From contig NZ_JAKNTW010000001.1 of NCBI RefSeq assembly GCF_022213955.1, positions 62,001-126,000 of the forward strand: a DNA stretch of 64,000 nucleotides. The letters run 5' to 3'. Positions 57,087-64,000 of this stretch are shown in pieces (the stretch's first letter is position 1; the number at the start of each line of letters is the position of its first letter). The stretch is from Dolomitihabitans soli (lineage in GTDB: Bacteria > Actinomycetota > Actinomycetes > Streptosporangiales > Streptosporangiaceae). A program made the position numbers and the translations under genes. The notes below the pieces were generated by a model. That model was not told the DNA's origin, did not search any database, and worked only from the letters and a program-made list of their open reading frames with translations.

Positions 57087-58091
57087 GTGGATATCGACAT
57101 GAGCGTTCTGCGCAGCCTGGAGCGGGAGAAGGACATCTCCTTCGAGCTGGTGGTCAAGGCGATCGAGGATGCGCTGCTGATCGCCTACTTCCGCACCGAG
57201 GGCGCGGCCGCCAAAGCCAGGGCGCAACTCGACCGGGATACCGGTCATGTCACGATCTGGGCGGCGGAGATCGATGAGGGCGGCGAGATCGCCAGAGAGT
57301 ACGAGGACACTCCGGGAAACTTCAGCCGTATCGCGGCGACCACCGCCAAGCAGGTGATCCTGCAGCAGTTGCGCGACGCGGAGGACGAGGTCAACTTCGG
57401 CGAGTTCGCCAGCCGCGAGGGCGAGCTGGTGGCGGGCATCATCCAGCAGGGCAAGGACCCTCGGGTGGTGCTGGTCGACCTCGGCAAGATCGAGGCGGTG
57501 CTGCCGCACAACGAGCAGGTGCCCGGCGAGGACTACGTCCACGGCGAGCGGATCCGCTGCTACGTCGTCCAGGTCAAGAAGGGGCACAAGGGGCCGTCGG
57601 TGACGCTCTCGCGTACCCATCCCGGCCTGGTGAAGAAGCTGTTCGCGCTGGAGGTGCCGGAGATCGCCGACGGCACCGTGGAGATCGCCGCCGTCGCCCG
57701 CGAGGCGGGCCACCGTACGAAGATCGCCGTGCGGTCCCGCAGGCAGGGGGTGAACCCCAAGGGCGCCTGCATCGGGCCGATGGGGTCACGGGTGCGTAAC
57801 GTCATGACGGAGCTCCACGGCGAGAAGATCGACATCATCGACTGGTCGGACGAGCCCGCCGACTTCGTCGGGAATGCCCTTTCTCCCGCCCGCGTTTCTC
57901 ATGTTGAGGTGCTGGATGCCGAGGCCCGCGTGGCCAGGGTGACCGTGCCCGACTACCAGTTGTCCCTGGCGATCGGCAAAGAAGGGCAGAACGCCCGGCT
58001 CGCGGCACGCCTCACGGGATGGCGGATCGACATCCGTCCGGACACGATGATCGGGGATGCCGCCGGTCCCTACGATGCGTCAACAAGGTAA
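57087..58091 (+). CDS. nusA: Transcription termination/antitermination protein NusA
   Basis: A 334-residue NusA of the short actinobacterial type. It has an N-terminal RNA-polymerase-binding domain ([20 protein letters not shown]), an S1 domain ([20 protein letters not shown]) and two KH domains ([39 protein letters not shown]). No C-terminal acidic repeats, as expected for the group. GTG at 57087 follows AAGGGGGG. Codons around 57880-57920 are somewhat AT-richer than the rest. It overlaps the ylxR reading frame by 17 bases. Confidence 0.97.
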   Translation: MDIDMSVLRSLEREKDISFELVVKAIEDALLIAYFRTEGAAAKARAQLDRDTGHVTIWAAEIDEGGEIAREYEDTPGNFSRIAATTAKQVILQQLRDAEDEVNFGEFASREGELVAGIIQQGKDPRVVLVDLGKIEAVLPHNEQVPGEDYVHGERIRCYVVQVKKGHKGPSVTLSRTHPGLVKKLFALEVPEIADGTVEIAAVAREAGHRTKIAVRSRRQGVNPKGACIGPMGSRVRNVMTELHGEKIDIIDWSDEPADFVGNALSPARVSHVEVLDAEARVARVTVPDYQLSLAIGKEGQNARLAARLTGWRIDIRPDTMIGDAAGPYDASTR

Positions 58092-58380
58092 GCTGAAATA
58101 TGGTGGCCAGGCGGCCCCGCTGAGAACATGTGTGGGCTGCCGGGTTCGCACGGTCAAGTCCGAGCTGCTCCGCCTGGTGCTGGTCGAGGGTGTTATCGTC
58201 CCCGACCTGCGAGGGCGGCTACCAGGTCGAGGTGCGTCACTGCATCGAAACCTCGGTTGCCTGGAGCTCGCCGAGCGTCGCCGAGCACTCCCACGCGCGT
58301 TTCGTGTCGCTGGGACGCTCGATGTGACGCGGGTGCGTGCCCACCTGGAGGAGCGAGACGAAGATGGAGGAACCGCGTGA
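58075..58380 (+). CDS. ylxR: YlxR family RNA-binding protein (DUF448)
   Basis: A 101-residue YlxR/DUF448 protein with the signature [31 protein letters not shown] and [11 protein letters not shown]. It is the standard small nucleic-acid-binding protein between nusA and infB. ATG at 58075 is used; ATG at 58057 in the same frame is equally possible, and either overlaps the nusA end. There is no good ribosome site, so translation is probably coupled to nusA. Confidence 0.9.
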   Translation: MRQQGKLKYGGQAAPLRTCVGCRVRTVKSELLRLVLVEGVIVPDLRGRLPGRGASLHRNLGCLELAERRRALPRAFRVAGTLDVTRVRAHLEERDEDGGTA

Positions 58381-58432
58381 AGGTTGCCAACTGTCATGTA
58401 GGACGCCGAGTTGATGGGCGGGTCAGATAGCG

Positions 58433-58475
58433 ATGAGCGCCTGATGAGCATGCGGCGATGAGTACGACTAGGTAG
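58433..58475 (+). other. Chain of three overlapping mini-ORFs upstream of infB
   Basis: ATG-AGC-GCC-TGA (58433-58444), ATG-AGC-ATG-CGG-CGA-TGA (58444-58461) and ATG-AGT-ACG-ACT-AGG-TAG (58458-58475) overlap end to start as TGATG and ATGA. They lie about 50 bases before the infB GTG in the 145-base ylxR-infB gap. No peptide function is implied; a coupling or attenuating leader is possible. Confidence 0.45.
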
Positions 58476-58525
58476 CGACGGTCCGGCGGCACTGCAAGCC
58501 TCCCCGGGCCGAGTAAGGGAGTGCA

Positions 58526-61500
58526 GTGGCGAAGGTCCGGGTCTACGAGCTCGCCAAGGAGTTCGGCGTTGAGAGCAAGGTCGTAATGGCCAAGCTCCAG
58601 GAGATGGGCGAGTTCGTGCGTTCGGCGTCCTCGACCATAGAGGCGCCGGTGGTCCGAAAGCTCACGGAAGCGTTCTCGGGCGGGTCCAAGGGGTCGTCCG
58701 ACAGATCAAGGTCGTCCCATAGGGCGACGCCCCGGCCGGGTGACAGCCAGGCCGGCAATGGTGCTCAGGCACCCAGTAGCAATGCCCCCAAGCCGGGGCC
58801 GAGGCCGGGCCCCCGGCCCACCCCGGGTCCGGCGAGTGGGCCGAGTCCCGTGGTGAGCGCGCCGAGTCCGGTGGAGAGCGGGCCGAGTCCCGCGACCCCG
58901 GTGCCGCCGCGCCCGCCTGTGCCGATGCCGCACAGCCCGCAACCGCAGGCCGAGCAGCAGCCGGTTCAGCAGCCGCCGGCACCGCAGCAGCGTCCCGAGG
59001 CCGTCCAGCGGCCCGAGGCCGCTCGCTCGGCGCCTCCGGCGCAGCGGCAGGGGCCTTCCGGTCCCAAGCCGGGCCCACGCCCCGCGCCGCGTCCCGCCGC
59101 CCAGCAGAGTCCCGCGGCTCCGGCCGCCGGTCCGGGTGCGGGTGCCGGTGCGGGCACAGGTGCGGGTGGTGGCCGTCCGGCCGGCGGCGGGAAGCCGGGA
59201 CCGCGTCCCGGCCCTCGTGGTCCGCGTCCGGGCAACAACCCGTTCTCCTCGAACGCCAGCGGTATGGGCCAGCCCCGTCCGCCGCGCGGTGGCGGCCGTG
59301 ACAGCGGTCCTCCTCGCGAGGCAGGTGCGGGCGCCGGAGCCGGAACCCGCGAGCCGCGGCGTGACGGCGGCGGTCAGGGCCCTGGTCAGCGTGAAGGCGG
59401 CATGCCGCGTCCGCCCGCGGGCCGTACCGGTCCGCCCGGTGCGGCAGGTCCCCGGCCCGGTGCCGGTGGCCCGCGTCCCGGCGGCGGTCCCGGTGCCGGT
59501 GGTCCGCGTCCCGGTGGTCCGCGTCCCAACCCGATGATGATGCCGCAGCGCCCTGCCCCCGGCCCCGGTGGCGGTGGCGGTGGCGCCGGTCGTCCTGGTG
59601 GCGGCGGTGGTCGTCCTGGTGGCGGCGGTGGCGGCGGTGGTCGTCCTGGTGGCGGCGGTGGCGGCGGTGGTCGTCCTGGTGGCGGCGGCGGCGGTTTCGC
59701 CGGTCGTCCCGGTGGTGGCGGCGGCGCCGGTGCTCGCACCGGAACCGGTGGTCCCGGTGGTGGCGGCGGTGGTTTCGCCGGCCGTCCGGGCGGCGGTGGC
59801 CGCGGTCGCGGCGGTGGCACGGCAGGCGCGTTCGGCCGCCCAGGCGGTCGGCCCGCGCGTGGCCGCAAGTCGAAGCGGCAGAGGCGCCAGGAGTTCGACA
59901 ACATGCAGGCCCCGGCGATCGGTGGCGTGCAGGCTCCCCGCGGTGGCGGTCAGACGATCCGTCTCCCGCGTGGCGCCTCCCTGTCCGACTTCGCCGACAA
60001 GATCGGTGCGAACCCCGCGTCGCTGGTGCAGATCATGTTGCACCTCGGCGAGATGGTGACCGCCACCCAGTCGGTGAACGAGGAGACGCTTCAGCTCCTG
60101 GGCGCCGAGCTCGACTACGTCATCCAGGTCGTCAGCCCGGAGGAGGAGGACCGGGAGCTTCTCGAGTCCTTCGCCATCGAGTTCGGCGAGGACGAGGGCG
60201 ACGAGGGCGACCTCGCCGCGCGTCCGCCGGTCGTGACCGTCATGGGTCACGTCGACCACGGTAAGACGAAGCTGCTCGACGCGATCAGGAACACCAACAT
60301 GGTGGCGCGCGAGGCGGGTGGCATCACCCAGCACATCGGCGCCTACCAGGTCGAGACCCAGCATGAGGGACAGGACCGCAGGGTCACCTTCATCGACACC
60401 CCGGGTCACGAGGCGTTCACCGCCATGCGTGCCCGTGGTGCCCAGGCGACCGACATCGCGGTGCTGGTCGTCGCGGCCGACGACGGTGTGAAGCCGCAGA
60501 CGATCGAGGCCCTGAACCACGCGCAGGCGGCGGCGGTCCCGGTCGTGGTCGCGGTCAACAAGGTCGACAAGGAGGGCGCGGACCCGGGCAAGGTGCGGGC
60601 CCAGCTCACCGAGTACGGCCTCGTCGCCGAGGAGTACGGCGGCTCGACGATGTTCGTCGACATCTCCGCCAAGAACGGGACCGGCATCGAGAACCTTCTC
60701 GAGGCGATCCTGCTCACCGCGGACGCCGAGCTCCAGCTGCGGGCCAACCCGTCGATGGACGCCCAGGGCCTCGCCATCGAGGCGAACCTCGACAAGGGCC
60801 GTGGCCCCGTCGCGACCGTGCTGGTTCAGCGCGGCACGCTGCGGGTCGGTGACTCGATCGTCTGTGGCGAGGCCTTCGGCCGCGTCCGGGCGATGCTCGA
60901 CGACAACGGCGAGGCCGTGACCGAGGCAGGCCCGTCGAGGCCGGTCCTGGTCATGGGTCTGACCGCGGTGCCGAGCGCCGGTGACAACTTCATAGTGGTC
61001 ACCGACGACCGGATGGCGCGTCAGATCGCCCAGCAGCGTGCGGCACGCCAGCGCAGCGCCGACATGGCGCGGTCGGGTCGCAGGCGCACCCTCGAAGAGC
61101 TCTTCAAGGACATGGAGAAGGGCCAGGTCGACGAGCTCAAGCTCATCATCAAGGGCGACGTCTCCGGTTCCGTCGAAGCCCTCGAGGACGCCCTGCTCAA
61201 GATCGACGTTGGCGAAGAGGTCAACCTCAGGGTTCTGCACCGCGCTGTCGGTGCGATCACCGAGTACGACGTCAACCTCGCCATCGCCGACGAGAACGCG
61301 GTCATCATCGGCTTCAACGTCCGGCCGGAAGTCCGTGCACGCGACCTCGCCGAGCGCGAGGGCGTGGACATCCGCTACTACTCGGTCATCTACCAGGCGA
61401 TCGAGGAGGTCGAGGCAGCCCTCAAGGGCATGCTGAAGCCGGAGTTCGAGGAAGTCCAGATGGGCACCGCCGAAGTCCGCGAGGTCTTCAAGGTGCCGAA

Positions 61501-61744
61501 GATCGGCAACGTGGCGGGCTGCCTGGTCCGTTCGGGCACGATCGTCCGCAACAGCAAGGCCAGGATCATCCGCGACAATGCCGTCGTGGCCGACAACCTG
61601 ACCGTCTCCTCACTGCGTCGTTTCAAGGACGACTCGACCGAGGTCCGCGAGGGCTTCGAGTGTGGTATCGGCGTCGGCTACAACGACATCAAGCTCGACG
61701 ACGTCATCGAGACGTTCGAGATGCGGGAGAAGCCGCGCGCCTGA
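58526..61744 (+). CDS. infB: Translation initiation factor IF-2
   Basis: A 1072-residue IF-2. The N-terminal IF2_N ([20 protein letters not shown]) is followed by a disordered region of about 380 residues rich in Pro, Gly and Arg, with near-perfect GGGGRPGG repeats. The second IF2_N and the GTPase domain come next, with G1 GHVDHGKT near residue 573, DTPGHEAFT and NKVDK, then domains II-IV. It positions initiator tRNA on the 30S subunit. GTG at 58526 with GGGAG upstream. The glycine-rich repeat is long even for actinomycetes and likely length-variable. Confidence 0.97.
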   Translation: MAKVRVYELAKEFGVESKVVMAKLQEMGEFVRSASSTIEAPVVRKLTEAFSGGSKGSSDRSRSSHRATPRPGDSQAGNGAQAPSSNAPKPGPRPGPRPTPGPASGPSPVVSAPSPVESGPSPATPVPPRPPVPMPHSPQPQAEQQPVQQPPAPQQRPEAVQRPEAARSAPPAQRQGPSGPKPGPRPAPRPAAQQSPAAPAAGPGAGAGAGTGAGGGRPAGGGKPGPRPGPRGPRPGNNPFSSNASGMGQPRPPRGGGRDSGPPREAGAGAGAGTREPRRDGGGQGPGQREGGMPRPPAGRTGPPGAAGPRPGAGGPRPGGGPGAGGPRPGGPRPNPMMMPQRPAPGPGGGGGGAGRPGGGGGRPGGGGGGGGRPGGGGGGGGRPGGGGGGFAGRPGGGGGAGARTGTGGPGGGGGGFAGRPGGGGRGRGGGTAGAFGRPGGRPARGRKSKRQRRQEFDNMQAPAIGGVQAPRGGGQTIRLPRGASLSDFADKIGANPASLVQIMLHLGEMVTATQSVNEETLQLLGAELDYVIQVVSPEEEDRELLESFAIEFGEDEGDEGDLAARPPVVTVMGHVDHGKTKLLDAIRNTNMVAREAGGITQHIGAYQVETQHEGQDRRVTFIDTPGHEAFTAMRARGAQATDIAVLVVAADDGVKPQTIEALNHAQAAAVPVVVAVNKVDKEGADPGKVRAQLTEYGLVAEEYGGSTMFVDISAKNGTGIENLLEAILLTADAELQLRANPSMDAQGLAIEANLDKGRGPVATVLVQRGTLRVGDSIVCGEAFGRVRAMLDDNGEAVTEAGPSRPVLVMGLTAVPSAGDNFIVVTDDRMARQIAQQRAARQRSADMARSGRRRTLEELFKDMEKGQVDELKLIIKGDVSGSVEALEDALLKIDVGEEVNLRVLHRAVGAITEYDVNLAIADENAVIIGFNVRPEVRARDLAEREGVDIRYYSVIYQAIEEVEAALKGMLKPEFEEVQMGTAEVREVFKVPKIGNVAGCLVRSGTIVRNSKARIIRDNAVVADNLTVSSLRRFKDDSTEVREGFECGIGVGYNDIKLDDVIETFEMREKPRA

Positions 61745-61804
61745 CGCTTCTCGCACCCGCCGGGGTACGGCTCGCATGCCTACCCCGGCGGGACCGGGAG
61801 CGTC
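61743..61804 (+). terminator. Two-tier hairpin between infB and ylxP
   Basis: CCCGCCGGGGTA (61756-61767) pairs perfectly with TACCCCGGCGGG (61781-61792), and outer GACGCT/AGCGTC arms (61743-61748, 61799-61804) can stack around it. The outer left arm begins in the infB stop codon. It is a terminator or processing site within the operon; there is no U tract. Confidence 0.7.
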
Positions 61805-61822
61805 TCGCGGGGCGAGGCTGAC

Positions 61823-62122
61823 ATGTACGTTGGTGCTCTGACTTTGGACATCCTGCTCGGCGACGTTCACTCGCTGAAGCAGAAGCGCTCGGTGGTGCGT
61901 CCCATCATCGCCGAGGTGCAACGACGGTTCCCGGGTGTGGCCGTCGCCGAGACCGGGAATCAGGATCTGCACCGCCGTGCCGAGATCGGGATCGCGGTGG
62001 TCTCCGCCTCCGCCGCGAACTGCGGCGAGGTGCTGGAGGGGTGCGAGCGCCTGGTGGCTTACCGCCCGGATATCGAGTTGCTGTCCGCCAAGCGGCGGCT
62101 CTACAACGAAGACGAGGATTGA
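61823..62122 (+). CDS. ylxP: DUF503 (YlxP) family protein
   Basis: A 99-residue DUF503 protein with MYVGALTLDILLGDVHSLKQ, KRSVVRPIIAEVQRRFPGVA and RAEIGIAVVSASAANC. It is a conserved small protein of unknown function, always between infB and rbfA. The ATG at 61823 has GGGGCGAGG upstream. It is followed by a hairpin before rbfA. Confidence 0.95.
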   Translation: MYVGALTLDILLGDVHSLKQKRSVVRPIIAEVQRRFPGVAVAETGNQDLHRRAEIGIAVVSASAANCGEVLEGCERLVAYRPDIELLSAKRRLYNEDED

Positions 62123-62126
62123 CGCC

Positions 62127-62164
62127 AGACGACCGGCCGGAGCCGCCCTCCGCGCCGGTCGTCT
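62127..62164 (+). terminator. Hairpin between ylxP and rbfA
   Basis: AGACGACCGG (62127-62136) pairs perfectly with CCGGTCGTCT (62155-62164) across an 18-base loop. It sits five bases after the ylxP stop and 21 bases before the rbfA start. It may be a weak terminator or an mRNA-processing structure, since rbfA is normally co-transcribed. Confidence 0.55.
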
Positions 62165-62185
62165 TCGCCAGGAGGGGGAGCGAAT

Positions 62186-62662
62186 ATGGACGCCGCACGC
62201 GCGCGTAAGCTGGCCGATCGGATCCAGCAGGTGGTGGCGGAGATGCTCGAGCGCAGGATCAAGGATCCCCGGCTGGGGTTCGTGACGGTCACCGACGCAC
62301 GCATCACCGCCGACCTGCGGGACGCCACGGTCTTCTACACCGTGTTCGGTTCCGACGCGGAACGCGCCGACAGCGCCGCCGCACTGGAGAGCGCCACCGG
62401 CGTCATCCGTTCGGAGGTCGGCAGGCAGACCGGGCTGCGCCACACCCCTACGCTGACCTTCACGCACGACCCGCTGCCCGACAGCGCCAAGCACATCGAC
62501 GGCCTGCTGGCCGAGGCCAAGGCCAGGGACGACGAGATCGCCAAGCGGGCCGAGGGCGCGGTGCACGCCGGCGAGGCCGACCCGTATCGCAAGCCCGGTG
62601 AGCCGGAATCCGAGGAAATCGGCGACGAGCCGTCTGACCACGCGGGATACTCCGCAACGTGA
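62186..62662 (+). CDS. rbfA: 30S ribosome-binding factor RbfA
   Basis: A 158-residue RbfA with the KH-like fold: [60 protein letters not shown] and [17 protein letters not shown]. It carries an acidic C-terminal tail typical of actinobacteria. It binds 16S rRNA helix 1 during cold or late 30S maturation. The ATG at 62186 follows GGAGGGGG. Its stop overlaps the nrnA start as GTGA. Confidence 0.96.
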   Translation: MDAARARKLADRIQQVVAEMLERRIKDPRLGFVTVTDARITADLRDATVFYTVFGSDAERADSAAALESATGVIRSEVGRQTGLRHTPTLTFTHDPLPDSAKHIDGLLAEAKARDDEIAKRAEGAVHAGEADPYRKPGEPESEEIGDEPSDHAGYSAT

Positions 62663-63702
62663 CGGGAGACGACCGGCTCCACGGCGCCGGCTGCCGGGTG
62701 CCGGAGCAAGATTGGGCCAGGGCCATCGAGCTGATCTCCTCGGCGCCCGAGGTCGCTCTCGCCTGCCACGTGTCGCCCGACGGTGACGCGCTGGGCTCGA
62801 TGCTCGCCACCGGGATGGCGCTGCGCGTCCTCGGCAAGAACGTGGTGGCCTCCTTCGGCGACCAGCGCTTCGCGGTGCCCCGGCTGCTCCGCTTCATGCC
62901 CGGCCAGGAGTTGCTGGTCGAGCCCGCCGCCTACCCGGAGTCGCCGGCCCTGATGGTCACGTTCGACGCCTCCACCGTCGACCGGCTCGGCCTGCTGGGC
63001 GACAGCGCCGTGAAGGCGAGGGAGCTGGTCGTGCTGGACCACCACCCCTCGAACACGGGGTTCGGCACGATGGGGCTGATCGATCCCGCCGCCGCGGCGA
63101 CCGCGGTGGTCGCCGAGGAGCTGATCCACCGGCTCGGTGTGGCCGTCGATCGCGACATGGCCGTCTGCCTGTACACCGGCCTGGTGACCGACACCGGTTC
63201 GTTCAGACACGCCTCCACCACGCCCGCCGCGCACGCGATGGCGGGCCGGTTGATCGCGACCGGTCTGCGCACCGACGAGATCGCGCGCGAGCTGTGGGAC
63301 CGTTCCCCGTTCGGCTACCTCAAGGTCCTCGGCGCGGCGCTCGACCGGGTCGTGCTCGAACGGGAGTCGGCCGGCGGCCTCGGCCTGGTGTGGACCTACG
63401 TCCCCCGGCTCGACCGGGCGTCGTACGGCCTGCCGTACGACGAGGTGGAGGGGATGATCGACGTCATCCGGCGGACCGACGAGGCCGAGGTCGCCGTGGT
63501 CGTCAAGGAGGACGACGAGGGCGCCTTGCAGGTGTCGACCAGGTCCAAGGGCGCGGTCGACGTCGCCCGTGCCTGTTCGGCGCTGGGCGGCGGTGGCCAC
63601 AGCCGGGCGGCCGGCTTCACGTCGCACCTTCCCGTCGAGGAGACCATGGCCGCGCTGCGTGGCCTGCTCTCCGCCACTCCTGAGGACGTTCGAGATGAGT
63701 AG
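62659..63702 (+). CDS. nrnA: DHH-family bifunctional oligoribonuclease/PAP phosphatase (NrnA-like)
   Basis: A 347-residue DHH/DHHA1 phosphoesterase with [22 protein letters not shown] and [13 protein letters not shown] as metal motifs and a DHHA1 domain ending [11 protein letters not shown]. NrnA enzymes degrade short RNA fragments and dephosphorylate pAp. GTG at 62659 overlaps the rbfA stop. It is standard in the actinobacterial infB operon. Its last eight bases overlap truB. Confidence 0.95.
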   Translation: MTGDDRLHGAGCRVPEQDWARAIELISSAPEVALACHVSPDGDALGSMLATGMALRVLGKNVVASFGDQRFAVPRLLRFMPGQELLVEPAAYPESPALMVTFDASTVDRLGLLGDSAVKARELVVLDHHPSNTGFGTMGLIDPAAAATAVVAEELIHRLGVAVDRDMAVCLYTGLVTDTGSFRHASTTPAAHAMAGRLIATGLRTDEIARELWDRSPFGYLKVLGAALDRVVLERESAGGLGLVWTYVPRLDRASYGLPYDEVEGMIDVIRRTDEAEVAVVVKEDDEGALQVSTRSKGAVDVARACSALGGGGHSRAAGFTSHLPVEETMAALRGLLSATPEDVRDE

Positions 63703-64000
63703 GGCACGTGCCGACAGGGTTCCGCCGCCCAGCGGGCTGATCATCGTGGACAAGCCGTCCGAGTGGACCTCGCACGACGTGGTCGGCAAGCTGCGGGGCT
63801 TGGCGGGCACCAGGAAGGTCGGCCACGCCGGCACGCTGGACCCGATGGCCACCGGTGTGCTCGTGGTCGGCGTGGAGAAGGCGACCCGGCTGCTCGGCCA
63901 CCTCGCGCTCACCGAGAAGGGCTACGACGCGACGATCCGCCTGGGCCAGTCCACCAACACCGACGACGCCGAGGGCGAGATCATCGCCACGGCCGACGCG
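63695..64000 (+). CDS. truB: tRNA pseudouridine(55) synthase TruB, N-terminal part
   Basis: The first 102 residues of TruB before the window ends. SGLIIVDKPSEWTSHDVVG and VGHAGTLDPMATGVLVV with its catalytic aspartate are clear. It makes pseudouridine 55 in tRNA T-loops. The ATG at 63695 overlaps the nrnA stop by eight bases. Truncated only by the window edge. Confidence 0.96.
   Translation, partial: MSRARADRVPPPSGLIIVDKPSEWTSHDVVGKLRGLAGTRKVGHAGTLDPMATGVLVVGVEKATRLLGHLALTEKGYDATIRLGQSTNTDDAEGEIIATADA

Noticed and set aside
58706-61240. Long minus-strand frame opposite infB with Thr/Gly/Arg repeats
   Set aside because: It mirrors the glycine-rich repeat of IF-2. No start site or family motif.
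1-64000. Biosynthetic gene cluster, prophage or integrative element
   Set aside because: No PKS/NRPS, precursor peptide, integrase, transposase, attachment-site repeat or phage structural gene was found. The ligase and thiolase-like genes fit catabolism better.
1-64000. tRNA or rRNA genes and riboswitches
   Set aside because: No cloverleaf-like stretches with T-loop GTTCRAnYC context, and no rRNA or familiar riboswitch core was noticed. A covariance-model scan would be needed to exclude them fully.

Overview
This window is from a high-GC (about 70%) Gram-positive actinomycete. The order rimP-nusA-ylxR-infB-ylxP-rbfA-nrnA-truB next to proS, the XRE/DUF397/ATPase regulatory triad, NgcEFG-type amino-sugar transport and frequent GTG/TTG starts all point that way. 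The gene style suggests Streptosporangiales (Nonomuraea/Streptosporangium-like), but the genus is not proved here. I see no tRNA, rRNA, CRISPR, prophage or insertion sequence.

Layout. 1-9.0 kb: the start of a Ser/Thr kinase, an SDR, a serine hydrolase diverging from a cyclase-family hydrolase, a luciferase-like monooxygenase with an acyl-CoA-ligase-like partner, the DUF397/HTH/ATPase triad, and HAD-MerR. 9.1-19.5 kb: a thiolase-like lipid-transfer protein, then an aldaric-acid (glucarate/galactarate/talarate) island. The island has a FadR-type GntR, an L-talarate/galactarate-type dehydratase, a TSUP permease, an IclR, 5-dehydro-4-deoxyglucarate dehydratase, glucarate dehydratase and a TctCBA transporter. 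19.5-25.6 kb: an amino-sugar island (BadF-type kinase, RpiR, SIS, NgcE-NgcF-NgcG). 25.5-31.8 kb: an AlkD-like protein, a KstR2-like TetR, PhoD, NagZ, an ATP-grasp protein and an SDR. 31.8-48.5 kb: DUF2252, acyl-CoA dehydrogenase and flavin reductase diverging from an Ltp2-like aldolase with its DUF35 partner, GntR, GNAT, CutC, a DUF6986 lyase-like protein, ferredoxin-NADP reductase, two ligase-like proteins, a second luciferase-like monooxygenase and a small acyl-CoA dehydrogenase. 48.5-56.4 kb: proS, a second tctCBA operon behind an esterase-like gene, an ArsR regulator and two DUF4439/ferritin-like exported-type proteins. 56.5-64 kb: the conserved nusA-infB translation operon, cut off inside truB.

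Main observation. One palindrome (core CAAGCGCTTG, extended form near CCAAGCnnnnGCTTGG) sits within about 110 bases upstream of eight transcription units scattered over 48 kb. These units encode an SDR, both luciferase-like monooxygenase operons, both thiolase-like proteins, two acyl-CoA dehydrogenases with a flavin reductase, and a TetR regulator that resembles KstR2; a ninth copy lies toward phoD. The motif fits the KstR2 consensus AnCAAGnnCTTGnT as I remember it. The scattered genes therefore look like one acyl-CoA/steroid-type catabolic regulon controlled by the TetR at 26.2-26.9 kb.

Other themes. Several gene ends carry short tandem repeats, including an 11-copy 13-bp array at 47.3 kb and a 4-copy 13-bp array that begins in the gudD stop codon. 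Two short low-GC, rare-codon patches lie inside otherwise normal genes. Two ligase-like proteins have degenerate catalytic motifs, and a third carries a 117-residue proline-rich repeat insertion. A chain of three overlapping mini-ORFs precedes infB.
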